A DNA stretch of 64,000 nucleotides from Mesaphorura yosii (lineage: Eukaryota > Arthropoda > Collembola > Poduromorpha > Tullbergiidae): positions 59,658 through 123,657 of the forward strand of contig WIXG01000239.1 in the NCBI GenBank assembly GCA_009869945.1, read 5' to 3'. Position 1 is the stretch's first letter. Every line of letters starts with the position of its first letter. The notes beneath the pieces are model-generated. The model saw only the letters and a list, made by a program, of their open reading frames with translations, was not told the origin of the DNA and ran no database searches. Positions 52,236 to 63,519 of this stretch are shown here, one piece after another. The position numbers were made by a program, and so were the translations under genes.

Positions 52236-55200
52236 ACTACCGAAGTGGAACGATTTGGAAATAGTGGTTTCGGTGGCGGCAGGAGCGGTGGTGGGGGAGG
52301 CAACGGGGACTTTCTGGAGGGTATGCGCTACCCAGGAACAGAAGAGATTGGCCCTGGCGGCTCCATGATTGGGAACAACAGTCTTGGAGGCAACAACAAT
52401 TCTGGAGGAATGATGAGCTCCAACAACGGCGGAAGTAAAGATGAAGGCTCTAAGAACAACCGATACTCCATTCCAGGCATACTCCACTTTATACAACATG
52501 AGTGGGCTAGGTTTGAAATGGAAAGAGCATCTTGGGAGCTCGAACGAGCTGAATTCCAGGCCAGAATTGCTTTCCTTCAAGGAGAACGGAAAGGACAAGA
52601 CAATTTGAAGAACGATTTAGTCCGCAGAATTAAAATGCTGGAGTACGCACTGAAACAAGAAAGGTGAGTCTCTTGAGTGGCCTGAGTAATTTGGTTCCAT
52701 GTAAAACAAAGTACCATGAGGGTGTGTCTTTGCTTACAGGGCCAAGTTTTATAAGCTGAAGTATGGAAACGAGCAGTCACCACCGGCAGGGGACAAACCT
52801 GAGTTAGAGCCGGAGCCACCGGAACTGGCGGGTACCGGAGACGAACCAATTATGTCACAAGTATCATGGAGACAAGGCAGGCAACTGCTTAGGCAATACT
52901 TGCAAGAAATTGGGTACACAGATACTATAATTGACGTAAGATCGAACAGAGTGAGATCACTGCTTGGACTGGAAGCATCATCAGAAAGTACGGAGCAACA
53001 ACAACTCCAACAACAGGAAAATGGCAACGACAACAAAAGACCACACTTTAAGTTCGCACAGCATCAGAAAAATGTACACCAACATTCATTAACTCAATTT
53101 TAATTTTAATTTAAATATAAGGCCACTATTAATCAAGGAATTATTTTTCCACTAGAAAATGGCTGAAGCAATTAGACTCGAGGCAGAATCAGGTAAGTAT
53201 TTTAATCCGACTCATTAAGGCGAAGTAACAGTTGCAGCAGGGAAACCAACCGAGAGAATTAGAAACAGAAATTAAACTAATGGAAACAATTAACAATAAT
53301 GGATAAGTTAACATCAGTACACACATTTTAAAGTTTCTTGACGATAAATTGATCCAATGTCTTCTGACTTGGTGCTGGTGCTGCTGGAATTTCGTCCCAT
53401 GAAGCGTAGACTTTGACTTCGGGTGTTTGAGTTAATGAATGCAGGGGTAATAAGAGAGATTACCCGCATTGTGGTCCAATGTACATCCTGGAATGAAGAA
53501 CAGTGGTAGATTCCGTTTCGCGGCAGCGAAGAGGTCAGGTTTCATCCCATGTGTATGAGCAGCCGATTCTTCAATTTTTTCGTTGATCATATGGAACGTA
53601 ACCCTCTTCTTCCTCTGCTCACCATCGTATGTAAGAGTGTATCCCGCGAAGCACTATTAATACCAAATCATGAAAAGAATTTAATACTGTCGATCTGATA
53701 GCATTTACCGAGCCGTTTTTGTTGCATACCTGGTACCAGCTTTTCGCCAATTCTTGCTCTTTTTTTATTGTCGCTATCATTTTCATGGTTGGCATACAGA
53801 ATCTTGTGCACACAGACAGGCGTCAGAATATGTTCATTGCAGTATTTACGAACCGTTCTGTCTTCGTCTTTTTGATGGTGGCCAATTTTGAATTTGCTGT
53901 TTTTACCTACTTAAACTGGAACAATTGCTTCTGAATACCAAATTGTCTTCAAATAGCCCCACACATCGTCCAGACTTTCAGCTGACAGCATCATTAGGAA
54001 GTACAAAGTTCTTTTAGCGGTCTTCCTGTATAACGTGATGGGCTTGTAATAACCCAAAGCATCCTCCAGATCAATGGGAAGAGGGCCCTACTCTTGCGAA
54101 TTGAAGTCGCAGAGTTGTTTAGGCGTCAATTTTCGTTCTTCCAATTGCAGGGTGAGGCTGCATTCCATGCCCAGACGTTTCTTCTTTTCCTTTGCCTTGC
54201 ACGCTGGTGTTTGCCTCTGTTGTTCATTCATTTTTACCCTGACCTCGTCGTCATGTCTCTTCACATGTTTTTGAATTGAACTTTGATCCTCCGAAACTTT
54301 TTCACACTTGACTCCATTGTTGATCACCAAACACTCAAACAATCTAGTTGAGTTTCGCTTGTACTGATTTCTATACTTACGAGAATAACTAGGGGAAGCC
54401 ATTCCAGCGATAATTTTAACTAAGTTAAAGTCGATGGTTGAACAAGTTAAACTGTTGCCCGGCTTTATGACAGAATTCGTTCGAGTTCTCATTCACTTGA
54501 CTGGCTGAAGACTGAGCGAAGAAAAAGATGAAAACAACACATTTGCACTTACTCTTTCCCCGGGTCCTCGTTATGAAATTTTCAAAACCAAGAATGTATT
54601 CTGTCTGAACTACAAATCCTAACAGCAAGTTCTCGTATTTTCAGCAGTTATGGCAAACTTTGACTTCCTATCTGGTGGGATGGACGTGGACGATGATGAC
54701 GACATGGGAGACGATCTGGAAGATGACGTTGATGTCGTTAGCATTAAGCAGCCAAAGCGCAAAGTACGGGTACCTCAATTTGACTGCTTGCTAGAGTTCC
54801 TCTTTGCATGCTTTCTTTCCATCGTTAAAAATTGGAGAATGCTAACCTTCTGGAGCAGCGATAGCAAAAACGACTAGTCGAAGGTTGAACTTTGTAGTTT
54901 TTGTTGTGACCCTTTCTTTCGCATGTCGAAACGGAACAGAAAGTGTAATTTCAGTAATTTGCAGTGAGCTAAAAGGCTGGGTTCGGATAGGTTATGCAAT
55001 AAATTCTAGTCTAAATAAGCTCCATGGTACGGAGCGGAGAGGAAGAATGCTTACAGTTGATATGATTACTGGCTATTATTGATCTCGAGTTTGTAGTGTT
55101 TGACTGCTTCACTTTGATTTTCTTTTTGTAACTTCTCTGCATGCAGAAGCTGCTTATGGTACGTATCTGAATTGAATTTCAACGCTTTAATGCTTGTAGA

Positions 55201-56851
55201 GCTAAAGTCGCTTCCATTGCATGGTCCTCCTGTCCTCCAACCCAATGTTGTATTAATTTACTGTGCCGGGTATTCTTTCAGGGCATAGAAGATGAAGTCG
55301 ATGCCGAAACTGAAGAAGTTCTGAACGAATTCAGCTTCCTTGGTCGTCTGGACTCCGAAGAAGGATCATCGGATAAAGCTGAAGAATGGAATTACACATC
55401 GAATCGTGTAGATGATGTTAGTTTAGGAGAACTGGCACAGCTTACTGTTAATAATGACTCCGACGTGAACATGGATGTAAGTTTAAGTTATAAAGTCACT
55501 ACATGTGTGGAGTTAACACTAAAACAATTTGTTCATGTAGGTCACTCTGGATAAGGAAGCCTTCCGCAAAACTTGGATGGCAAAGTACACACTTAGAAGT
55601 CATTTTGACAGCGTGCGAGCTCTCGCGTTTCATCCAGTGGAACCAGTACTCGTAACAGCATCCGAAGATCACACACTGAAATTGTGGAATTTGCAAAAGA
55701 CGGTTTCTGCGAAGAAGTATGAATTGACATTTCCAAATGTATGTGTCACGATAAAGACATGTTTGATGTAATCCGTTTCGAAATTTGTAGGAATGCATCC
55801 TTAGATGTAGAACCGCTGTATACCTTCCGATCACACGAAGGTCCAGTTGTGAGTCTCGTCATGAGTTCAACAGGCGAACACGTGTACTCAGCTAGCGTAG
55901 ATGGAACCATCAAAGTTTGGACACTTCCAAACTCCAATATTGATCCCTACGACTCATTCGGTAAGCAAGCTCGGGATTCCCTCCCATCTGTAATGACTGG
56001 GTTTGAACTAACCTGATATTTTCATTTGCAGATCCCGGCATTCTAGTTAAGACCTTGACAGATCACAAAGATTCTGTTTGGGGTTTAAGTCTTCATAGTC
56101 AAAAATCGCAGCTTCTCTCATGCTCAGCTGATGGAACTGTCAAACTGTGGGACCCTTCTTCCAAAACACCTCTTCTTGAAAGTTATCCAAGTGAGAGAGG
56201 TATTCGATCTTTAATTTTGTAATAGCTACGGAGCGAAGCAAGGTGTGTCTAAGAAGTCTCTTTGTCTTCTTGTCTAGATGTGAATCCAACAGCAGTCGAT
56301 TTTGTAAGGGATGAACCTACGCACATGGCTGTAGCTTATGGCAGTGAAGTTGTTATTTATGACCTTGAGAAGGTAACTGCGGTACATATTTGATTATCAG
56401 TGAACTTGCATGAAACAAATGTCCTCCTGTGAGTTGATAATTGCTTTTGATCCATAATTGTCAGAAAAAACAACTTGTGAGATTCGAGTCTGATTCGATT
56501 GGTGCGGTTAACCGTGTTATTTGTCATCCAACTCTTGCATTGACAATAACTGCACATGAGGACCGTCACATACGGTTTTGGGATAATTCTACTGGCAAAA
56601 TGGTCCACGCGATGGTGGCGCATCTCGATGCAGTTACATCACTGGCACTTGATCCTCATGGTCTTTATCTACTATCCGGAAGTCATGACTGCAGTGTCCG
56701 AGTTTGGAACGTGGAGTCTAAACAGTGTTTGCAAGAAATGACCGCCCATAGAAAGAAATTCGACGAGGCGATTCACGATGTTGCTTTCCATCCATCCAAA
56801 CCATTTATAGCATCAGCCGGAGCAGATGGCTTAGCTAAAGTGTACATTTAA
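52236..56851 (+). CDS. Cka: Striatin (STRIPAK regulatory B''' subunit; Cka homologue)
   Basis: Scaffold of the STRIPAK PP2A-kinase complex. Exons: 52236-52663, 52740-53073, 53156-53192, 54645-54763, 55147-55158, 55282-55476, 55541-55716, 55791-55960, 56032-56199, 56278-56372 and 56465-56851. The order is a Gly-rich start, the caveolin-binding/coiled-coil region (YSIPGILHFIQHEWARFEME, ARIAFLQGERKGQDNLKNDL, IKMLEYALKQERAKFYKLKY), an acidic middle (FDFLSGGMDVDDDDD), then WD repeats starting at YTLRSHFDSVRALAFHPVEP and ending in AFHPSKPFIASAGADGLAKV. The first exon is open from 52236 with an acceptor (GAATAG) but no early ATG; the first in-frame ATG is 52323, so a short upstream exon probably supplies the start. 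The 12-base exon 55147-55158 (KLLM) has strong splice sites but is unproven; without it the frame is kept. The 1.45-kb intron 53193-54644 carries an antisense coding-like relic. Confidence 0.94.
53328..54492 (-). pseudogene. Unidentified antisense coding-like element nested in a striatin intron
   Basis: On the minus strand one frame stays open from 54492 to about 53665, apart from a TAG (54088-54090) and a TAA (53911-53913). That is about 275 codons interrupted twice, far beyond chance in AT-rich intron DNA. It opens at ATG 54492 or ATG 54402. A C2H2-like arrangement follows (FECLVINNGVKC, then QKHVKRHDDE), then LPIDLEDALGYYKPITLY and YCNEHILTPVCVHKILY. Plausible short introns (86 and 47 bp) lead to two further segments (GYTLTYDGEQRKKRVTF; PEVKVYASWDEI) and a stop at 53328-53330. 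The end, QKTLDQFIVKKL, resembles a PCNA-binding motif. The TAA could be spliced out, but the TAG remains in any reading I found. It may be a decayed mobile or virus-like gene or a dying nested host gene; family unknown. Confidence 0.45.
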
Positions 56852-58281
56852 GTCTAACATTTGAGTTTGTTTACTTTCTTTAATTTAGTTGCTAAACTTA
56901 TATTTGGTGTAAGCTCTTTTTATTGTTCGATATCCGTTTTACCAAACAGCCAAATCCACGTAATTGAAATGCTAATTTATCCCCACTATTTAGCCCGGCA
57001 AGCTCAGATGATAGAAATTGCCTGTCATAAACACACAACATAAAATTCTTGTACAATTTCTTACGGAATAGAAATGTATTCCTTCATGCTGCAATCCTCA
57101 GGGTTAAGTTGGGATATAACTATCCCGATAATATCATTTCAACCTTGCATTTAAGCTTAGCCAATTCAAGCAATTGCGCTTGTTAACAAAAGCTGTGAAA
57201 TCTGCTCAGGAACTGATTAGTGGATGTAGAGACTAGAAAAACGAAGGGAATGCAGATTGAATTGCAAGAAAAGTACGTAATTGATTCGTTCCGAAGGTTA
57301 CTTCCTTGCAAATAAGGAATCCTAAAATAGAATTCGTAATTAGGACCTGCAATTTGACGCTGACTCTAACACACTTGATATTAAATATTCGGGTAGAAAG
57401 GTAAAATGATCAAAACTATGCACTAGTACGTAGGTAATTAGAAAGTGAAGTTAGATGTATTGGATTTGAGAGAAGCAGATCCTTAGCCGAGTTTTTTTTA
57501 GGTATTATCACGAAACTTGTATTTGGTGTACGCAAATCAATGTGCTCATTCAGCGAATAATTACGATGTCTAAAACCAAATGTTCCAGCGTCTTGTTCAG
57601 GTAACCACATAAAAATAAAATTACATTTAACTGTAGATTAAATCCGTTTTAGATGTGACAAAGTGTGTTTTCTTCTTGGTTTTATGTTAGCTAGGAACTA
57701 ACTTGATATTCCGGAGCAAGTACAGGTAGATAAGAATTTTCTTCACCAGTTTTGTTTGTTTAGTGCCTAAACGTTGATTTATCCTGAGTGATTGTGTGTC
57801 GGATGAAGCTTGCCTAGGCTGTTCATCATGTAGTGCGGTAATAATGATAATGTCATCACTGTACAACACAAATTCAGGATCCAATGTAAATAAAGAACAA
57901 ATTACAACATGTCCGTGCAGAAAATAATTACCCTAAGAAATAAAAAGCTAAGTTAACATGCAAAACAAAAGTGAAATAAATAACCAGAGCAATTAGCTAA
58001 AATGCTGCTTCGATCTTCGATCTGTAGCCCCAGGCGCTCCATAAAAATCTTCCAAGAATTCTGACAGCCCGTACTCGCGCAACGCGTTCCAAAAGGCGAA
58101 TGCGGTTCAGTAACTTCACTGCACAGGCTGAATAATGTTTTTGCATCAGCGTCTTGTTGAATGAAATGTGGTTTAAATATTTATTTCCCTTGGCATAAAG
58201 TGTACTCCAAAGCAGGTATTTTAATTTTCTTACAAAACACTCCATTCTTTAAATTCCTAAGCACAACGCAATCCCGACCTC
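56852..58281. other. 3' flanks of striatin and the small membrane protein gene
   Basis: AT-rich interval between convergent genes. The only notable frame is an 82-codon ATG frame on the minus strand (58245-57997), rich in Arg, Lys and Leu. It would lie in the 3' UTR of the small membrane protein gene and is not called as a gene. Confidence 0.45.
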
Positions 58282-58719
58282 CTAGTAAACTTCTTCGTCT
58301 CCCGATCCTGTCGTTACGAACATCTTGAGCTGGAAATTCACAGGAACTTCAATTTCTCCCACAAATCCTCCGGCGTCCACCACAGTGGTGCCAGTCATGT
58401 TTCCCAGTGCAAAAATCTGTGGTCCAAATTGCATAAACAGACCAACCAGACCAAGAACAATAAAATTGGCCAGCATGATCGCGAGTGTAATGGCACAAGT
58501 GATTTGTACAAGCTGACATTTCGTAAAGATGATGTGTTCACCTGTGAGGAAAAGTGAAACGCAAGTTCGTGATTGTGAATTACGATCACAGGTTTCTTGG
58601 CTAGTCTTTACAATACACAATCACAAAGTCTTTCACTGCTTGCATTGTAATTACAAGTTATAGGCCATTGTTGTGCTGCTCTGCTGCATGCATAAATTAC
58701 TAAATATAGAATTACCCAT
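58282..58719 (-). CDS. Small single-pass membrane protein, uncharacterised
   Basis: Not recognised. Two exons: 58716-58719 (ATG plus one base) and 58282-58541, joined in phase (ATGG|GTGAAC), giving 87 residues. The frame upstream of the ATG stays open to about 58855 but has no other ATG, so the longer reading is probably 5' UTR. The protein starts MGEHIIFTKCQLVQ, then one strong hydrophobic helix (about residues 16-38, ITLAIMLANFIVLGLVGLF) and a short exposed tail with an NMT glycosylation sequon and an acidic end (GDEEVY). The splice sites (TCCTCACAG acceptor, GTAATT donor) are reasonable. A start codon at the very end of exon 1 is unusual, so gene model confidence is modest. Confidence 0.45.
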
Positions 58720-60272
58720 TTTCGGCACCCCGCGTCTTAAAACGTAAGCTGCACTTTTGAGATGGGCTCGAACTGACTTGAATGACAATGACGCGGATTT
58801 AGGCCGACGTACTGAAAATTGATTGCTATGTCCACGCACAAAAGATGAAACCTACTTTAACTACACCTCAGAGCAATTTATTTGAGCTCCTGGAGCCTTA
58901 TCGAACTCATCTCTCGTCATTAACATCAAACTCTTGCAAGCAATACGTATGTATTGACGAAAGTTCATGTCAGGGGTCAAATGTGAAGTAGGTTAATTAT
59001 TGATGATATTTGCAAAAAAAGGAAGACATGACCAACTCGATTATATGATCCATTCAGGATGGCACAAAGTCAAAGCTGGTCATGCTCCTTATCCTTTGCA
59101 CATTTTCTCGATTGAAGTTCAAATGTATAAAAATGCCAACAAGTCACTCTCCTAGATTCAGAGGAGTTCAAAGTTTGACACTTCCCAAATAAGCGTTTGA
59201 AGTGCGCTTGTTGATGCTGACAAGATCAGAGCAACGGGAAACAGCAATATTTCATGATTTCAGGAGTTATTGACTCAGGACTTTAAAATGTTATAAATAT
59301 CCGGAGCCTGTATGAGATTTCTATTTTCATGGCCATCAATCCGTTAAAGGCAAGGGAGTTCTGACGCGGCGGTGCTCTGATTTGAAGGTCGTCCGGTCTC
59401 CTGTTTCTGGTGTAATTCATGCTTCCTTCCGTATTTGCAGTCCGAAATAAACCAGTTTACCTTCGTCGCAGCAGGTCCGGCCAGCTGACCACTACAATCA
59501 TACCTGTACTTGTACCTAGCCAGAGTATTTATAACTCCTTTGTTGTAAATGCAGGTCAAGACCAAGAAACTGAGTGCTGGACACTGCTTGACTGCTTCCT
59601 ACCTGGACATGAATGGAGTGAAGTACCCGTCTCAAAAGTAAATATGCACTGTGCAAGTAAAGTGCGCGTGCGCATTACGCACGTTACATCAGATTTAACC
59701 CGTTTAGAATACCAAATTAACTCTTCTTGGCGTTATTGGCAGTGCAAAATGACTCCTGCACTACTGGGAAGATGAAGCGAAGGCTTTCAAAAAACCAACA
59801 GAAGAGTAGTGGAACTTTCTAATGTTATGCGTTCCTGCTATTAATAGGTACTTATGCAACTTTATGGCTTGTTTACGGTCGCGTACCTGTTCTTCCTATT
59901 CACAACAATTATTACGACACCGGAGTTCATATTATTAGCATGAAAAGGGTGAAGAATTCAAGATGGGCCAGCTCATTGTGTAATCCACGGTTCATCTTCA
60001 CCGAATCAACCATACACGCCAGCTTCATTGAAAATGAAAGTAAACCCAGGCCAGAAGAGTCTCATCTTTCTCACTCACTCCAAGTTACTGATTACGTATA
60101 CAAGGTAGGAAGTCAGTCAGTGTTACATAATTGAGTCGGTCTCACGCACTCAGTTTTGTTTTGTCTAGCTCGCTGTCCACGTCAATTTCGGGAATGCTCT
60201 TGTTCCTACTTATTCCTGGTCTTCCTTAATATCCAGAAAATAGTTCTGTCAGTTCCAACTTAAGAAGTTAAC
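58720..60272. other. Divergent intergenic region upstream of the P450
   Basis: About 1.5 kb with only short, patternless frames. A TATAAAAA sequence on the plus strand at 59126 is over 1.1 kb from the P450 ATG, so it is not clearly that gene's promoter. Confidence 0.45.
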
Positions 60273-63009
60273 ATGCTGATTACGTCCTTGTTATCACGCG
60301 CTTTCGGGTGCCTGACTGCGCCCCAACTTATGCTGGTGTCCACCATTACACTTGTGATACTGTTTCGAATTTTAACGAAAGAGTCTCGAGCCAGGAAGTT
60401 AATGAACCAAATTATTTGCCCACCACGCCACTTTCTCTTTGGGAACGCGTTGCAGCTCAATCTGCCAAGTGAAGGTCAGTACTCATATCACGCAAGCTTG
60501 ACCACATTAAGTAAATTAAGTTGAATGCAACAGTAGATTGCATCTGCATTTTCATTCAGAATTGCTGTCGCTGTCAAGAAATTGGACTGCGTTGTACGGG
60601 AAGAGGTTTGCCGTGTGGCTTGGCTTTACAACCAGTAATTCTGTTATTGTCATTTCAAACGCGAATGATGTTGAGGCAAGTCGACATACACGCATGAGGC
60701 CAGTTGGCCAACTTGCGTAGTTGAAACGAATCTAATTCAATTAACTTTACCCTGAATTTCAGAAAGTCTTGTCATCGCAGAATTACATTGCCAAAAGCAA
60801 ACACTACGACTTCTTACTTCCGTGGCTTGGCACGGGACTCCTCACCAGCAAAGGTTATTAAATTCCCGAAACGCTGAGGATGGCATGAACGGTTCGATTT
60901 CCAGGACGATGTTTCAACTGTTTCAATTTTTCCAGGAGGGAAATGGTTCAGACGGCGAAAACTACTCACGCCAACTTTTCATTTTCGAATTCTTGAAGAC
61001 TTCATTGAAATTTTTAACGAACAATCGAAAGTAATGGTTGGGATTCTGAGGAAAGAATTTGGCGATGGACGAGTGTTTAACGTCTTTCCTTTCGTGACGA
61101 GATGTGCGCTGGATATCATTTGTGGTGAGTCCCAAGTCCAAGTGCAATAAACGGAAATAATTGAGTTAGCAAAAGGCGCAAGGCACAACAACGATATTGT
61201 TTGTATTCCAGAAACTGCGATGGGGAAACCAATTAACGCTCAGCAAGATCGAGATTCAGCTTATGTTAGAGCTGTTTACAGGTAATCGGACTCTTCCCTA
61301 AGAAGGCTCGATATCACTGAACAATGGAACACGAGACGAGATATTGTGACATCATTTCAGGATAAGCGAGCTAATTCAGTACCGGCAAATCAGACCGTGG
61401 TTGCATCCCAGCTTCATTTGGTATCTCACTGTCAAGGGACGTGAAGAAAGTTCTTGTCTCAACATCCTTCACAAATTCACGGAGCAGGTTCGATTGAAAC
61501 ATTCTAAGTCTCAACAAGTTTAGCAATGCTCTTTGGATTTCGCAGGTAATTCAAGAACGGAAGCGTGAATATGCTGCGAAACGCGAGAGGGAGAATGAAG
61601 ACATGCTAAATAACAATCAGGCCGAAAATTTTTATGTAAAAGGTAATCCGATTTTGTGTTCTGACATTTCTTTGTGTGTTTCACACGCAACAAAGGATTT
61701 TACAAAAGGCTGCTGCTGTGAATGAGTGCTAATTGAACTATGTTCACGTTATGAGTTGTGAATTGTATTTCTCACTGCTATAATGTTTAGTAAATAACTG
61801 TCTAGGACAACTTTGGCCATAACACGGCAGTCCGTCTTCAGTGAATTCCTGTGGCAAGAGAGCATATACATTCGTTTCCATCCATGAGTGCTATGTTTTG
61901 TGTCCTCGAAATTGCTAGCGATTCTTCATTGATGTAATTTTGAATAGCTTCGAGTACTTGCCAAATTCTTAAGTGAGGAATTTAGCAAAGTGATAATTTG
62001 CCGTTGCTTCTTCCTTCTGTTTTACAGAAAAACGACGCGCCGCCTTCATGGATATGTTGATAGATACTCAAGCTACAAACAACGTCGCGAAATTGACTGA
62101 CCTCGATATTCGAGAGGAAACTGACACCTTTATGTTTGAAGTGCGTGAGTTTGATAATCACACGTTTATGTTTATGTTTATTTGTGCTTGTCCTAGCTTG
62201 ATTATGAGGTGCGATTCAGGGTCACGACACGACCGCGGCAAACGTAAACTGGACAATCTTTCTGCTTGCATGCCATCCAGAGTATCAGGTATTTAGGAGC
62301 GAGTGCACCCGTCTTACGCCTTTTATTTTTACTTTTCTAAAGGAAATTAAAATTTCAGGCTAAAGTACACATGGAGTTGGATTCCATCTTTGGCAACGAT
62401 CTCGAACGAACAATCACGACCGACGACTTGCCACAAATGAAGTACTTGGAATACTGTATTAAGGAATCCCTCCGTCTCTACCCTAGCGTTCCATTCATAG
62501 CGCGAGCGGTCGATGTTGATCTTGTGCTGGGTAATAGTGATGATTTTCCTCCAAAGAACAAGTTTCAGCAACCGAAATTCGTGTTTGCCTTTTCAGACGA
62601 CAAAACCATTATTCCGCCTGGAATAACGGCGATGATAATGCCGTACCAACTTCATCGCGACCCGGACGTGTTTCCGGACCCGGAAGCCTTCATACCGGAC
62701 CGATTTTTCCCCGAAAATATAGGAAACAGAAGTCCTTTCGCATACGTCCCCTTTTCAGCCGGACCACGAAACTGCATTGGTACATGGATACAAAAATGCC
62801 ATTAAAATGGAAAAGCATATGCATCCCACCCATTCTTCATATTTGCAGGCCAAAAATTCGCCATGATGGAAGAGAAGGTCGTACTTTCCCAGTTCTTTAG
62901 GAACTTCACCGTGACAGCCGCAGAAAAGCGCGAGGACCTTGTCATTCTTCCCGAACTGATCATTAGACCACAGAAGGGCTTGCACATAAAAATAAGTCCA
63001 AGATTTTAG
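60273..63009 (+). CDS. Cytochrome P450, CYP4-like
   Basis: ER-anchored haem monooxygenase; CYP4 members oxidise fatty acids, pheromones or xenobiotics. Eleven exons: 60273-60474, 60560-60675, 60763-60853, 60936-61124, 61212-61281, 61361-61487, 61546-61642, 62028-62140, 62220-62288, 62359-62779 and 62849-63009, in phase, 551 residues. The N-terminus has a membrane anchor (LMLVSTITLVILFRIL). CYP4 signatures: YDFLLPWLGTGLLTS, WFRRRKLLTPTFHF. I-helix GHDTTA is at about residue 336, the ExxR motif is in KESLRLYPSVPFIAR, and the haem loop is PFSAGPRNCIG with Cys497 as thiolate ligand, followed by QKFAMMEEK. The protein is about 40 residues longer than usual, partly from an insertion before the PERF-like region (about residues 410-430). 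The intron after exon 2 uses a GC donor (GAG|GCAAGT). AATAAA at 63167. Confidence 0.96.
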
Positions 63010-63519
63010 GGTTCCACGGCTGTTTTTATTTTAGAAATGGAACTTGGCGTTCAAAATAAGAATGAACTTTTTACTTACTCGACCCGCACTATGAACTCGA
63101 TATAACCCATACAAAGGGATTAAGAATTTAATATCGCTATAATATTTTGTTACAACGAAGTTCTAAAATAAATTCTCGTCTCTCTTTCACAAGTCAATTC
63201 AAAGCTCAAGCCGCTTACATCATACAGTTTCACAGTAATGACTCTGCTTCAGAATGTACACATGTGAAGGATTGGAATCTTGATTCTTGACCTTCAGCAC
63301 GCGTGTTGTACTGATAATGGTTTTAGTGACACGCTACACTTTGTTTGTGTTGGTCATGAGGATAGTCCTTCCACAAAACAGGCTTGGGTTGATTCGTATT
63401 GATGGATATCACTTTTATTTCAGCATCAATCAGTCCAAAAAGAGAAGGCTTACAGTCCGCTCTCCTCTTTCATGTCGTCAAGGTTGTAGTTTTTGATCAC
63501 ACCATCCAAACTGTCCAGC
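63010..63519. other. P450 3' flank and promoter of the acyl-CoA synthetase gene
   Basis: Contains the P450 poly(A) signal (AATAAA, 63167-63172) and about 350 bp upstream of the next gene's ATG. No other gene is seen. Confidence 0.5.
63167..63172 (+). terminator. Poly(A) signal AATAAA of the P450 gene
   Basis: AATAAA 157 bases after the P450 stop codon. Confidence 0.55.

Noticed and set aside
57997-58245. 82-codon ATG frame rich in Arg, Lys and Leu
   Set aside because: Would lie in the 3' UTR of the small membrane gene; no family match.
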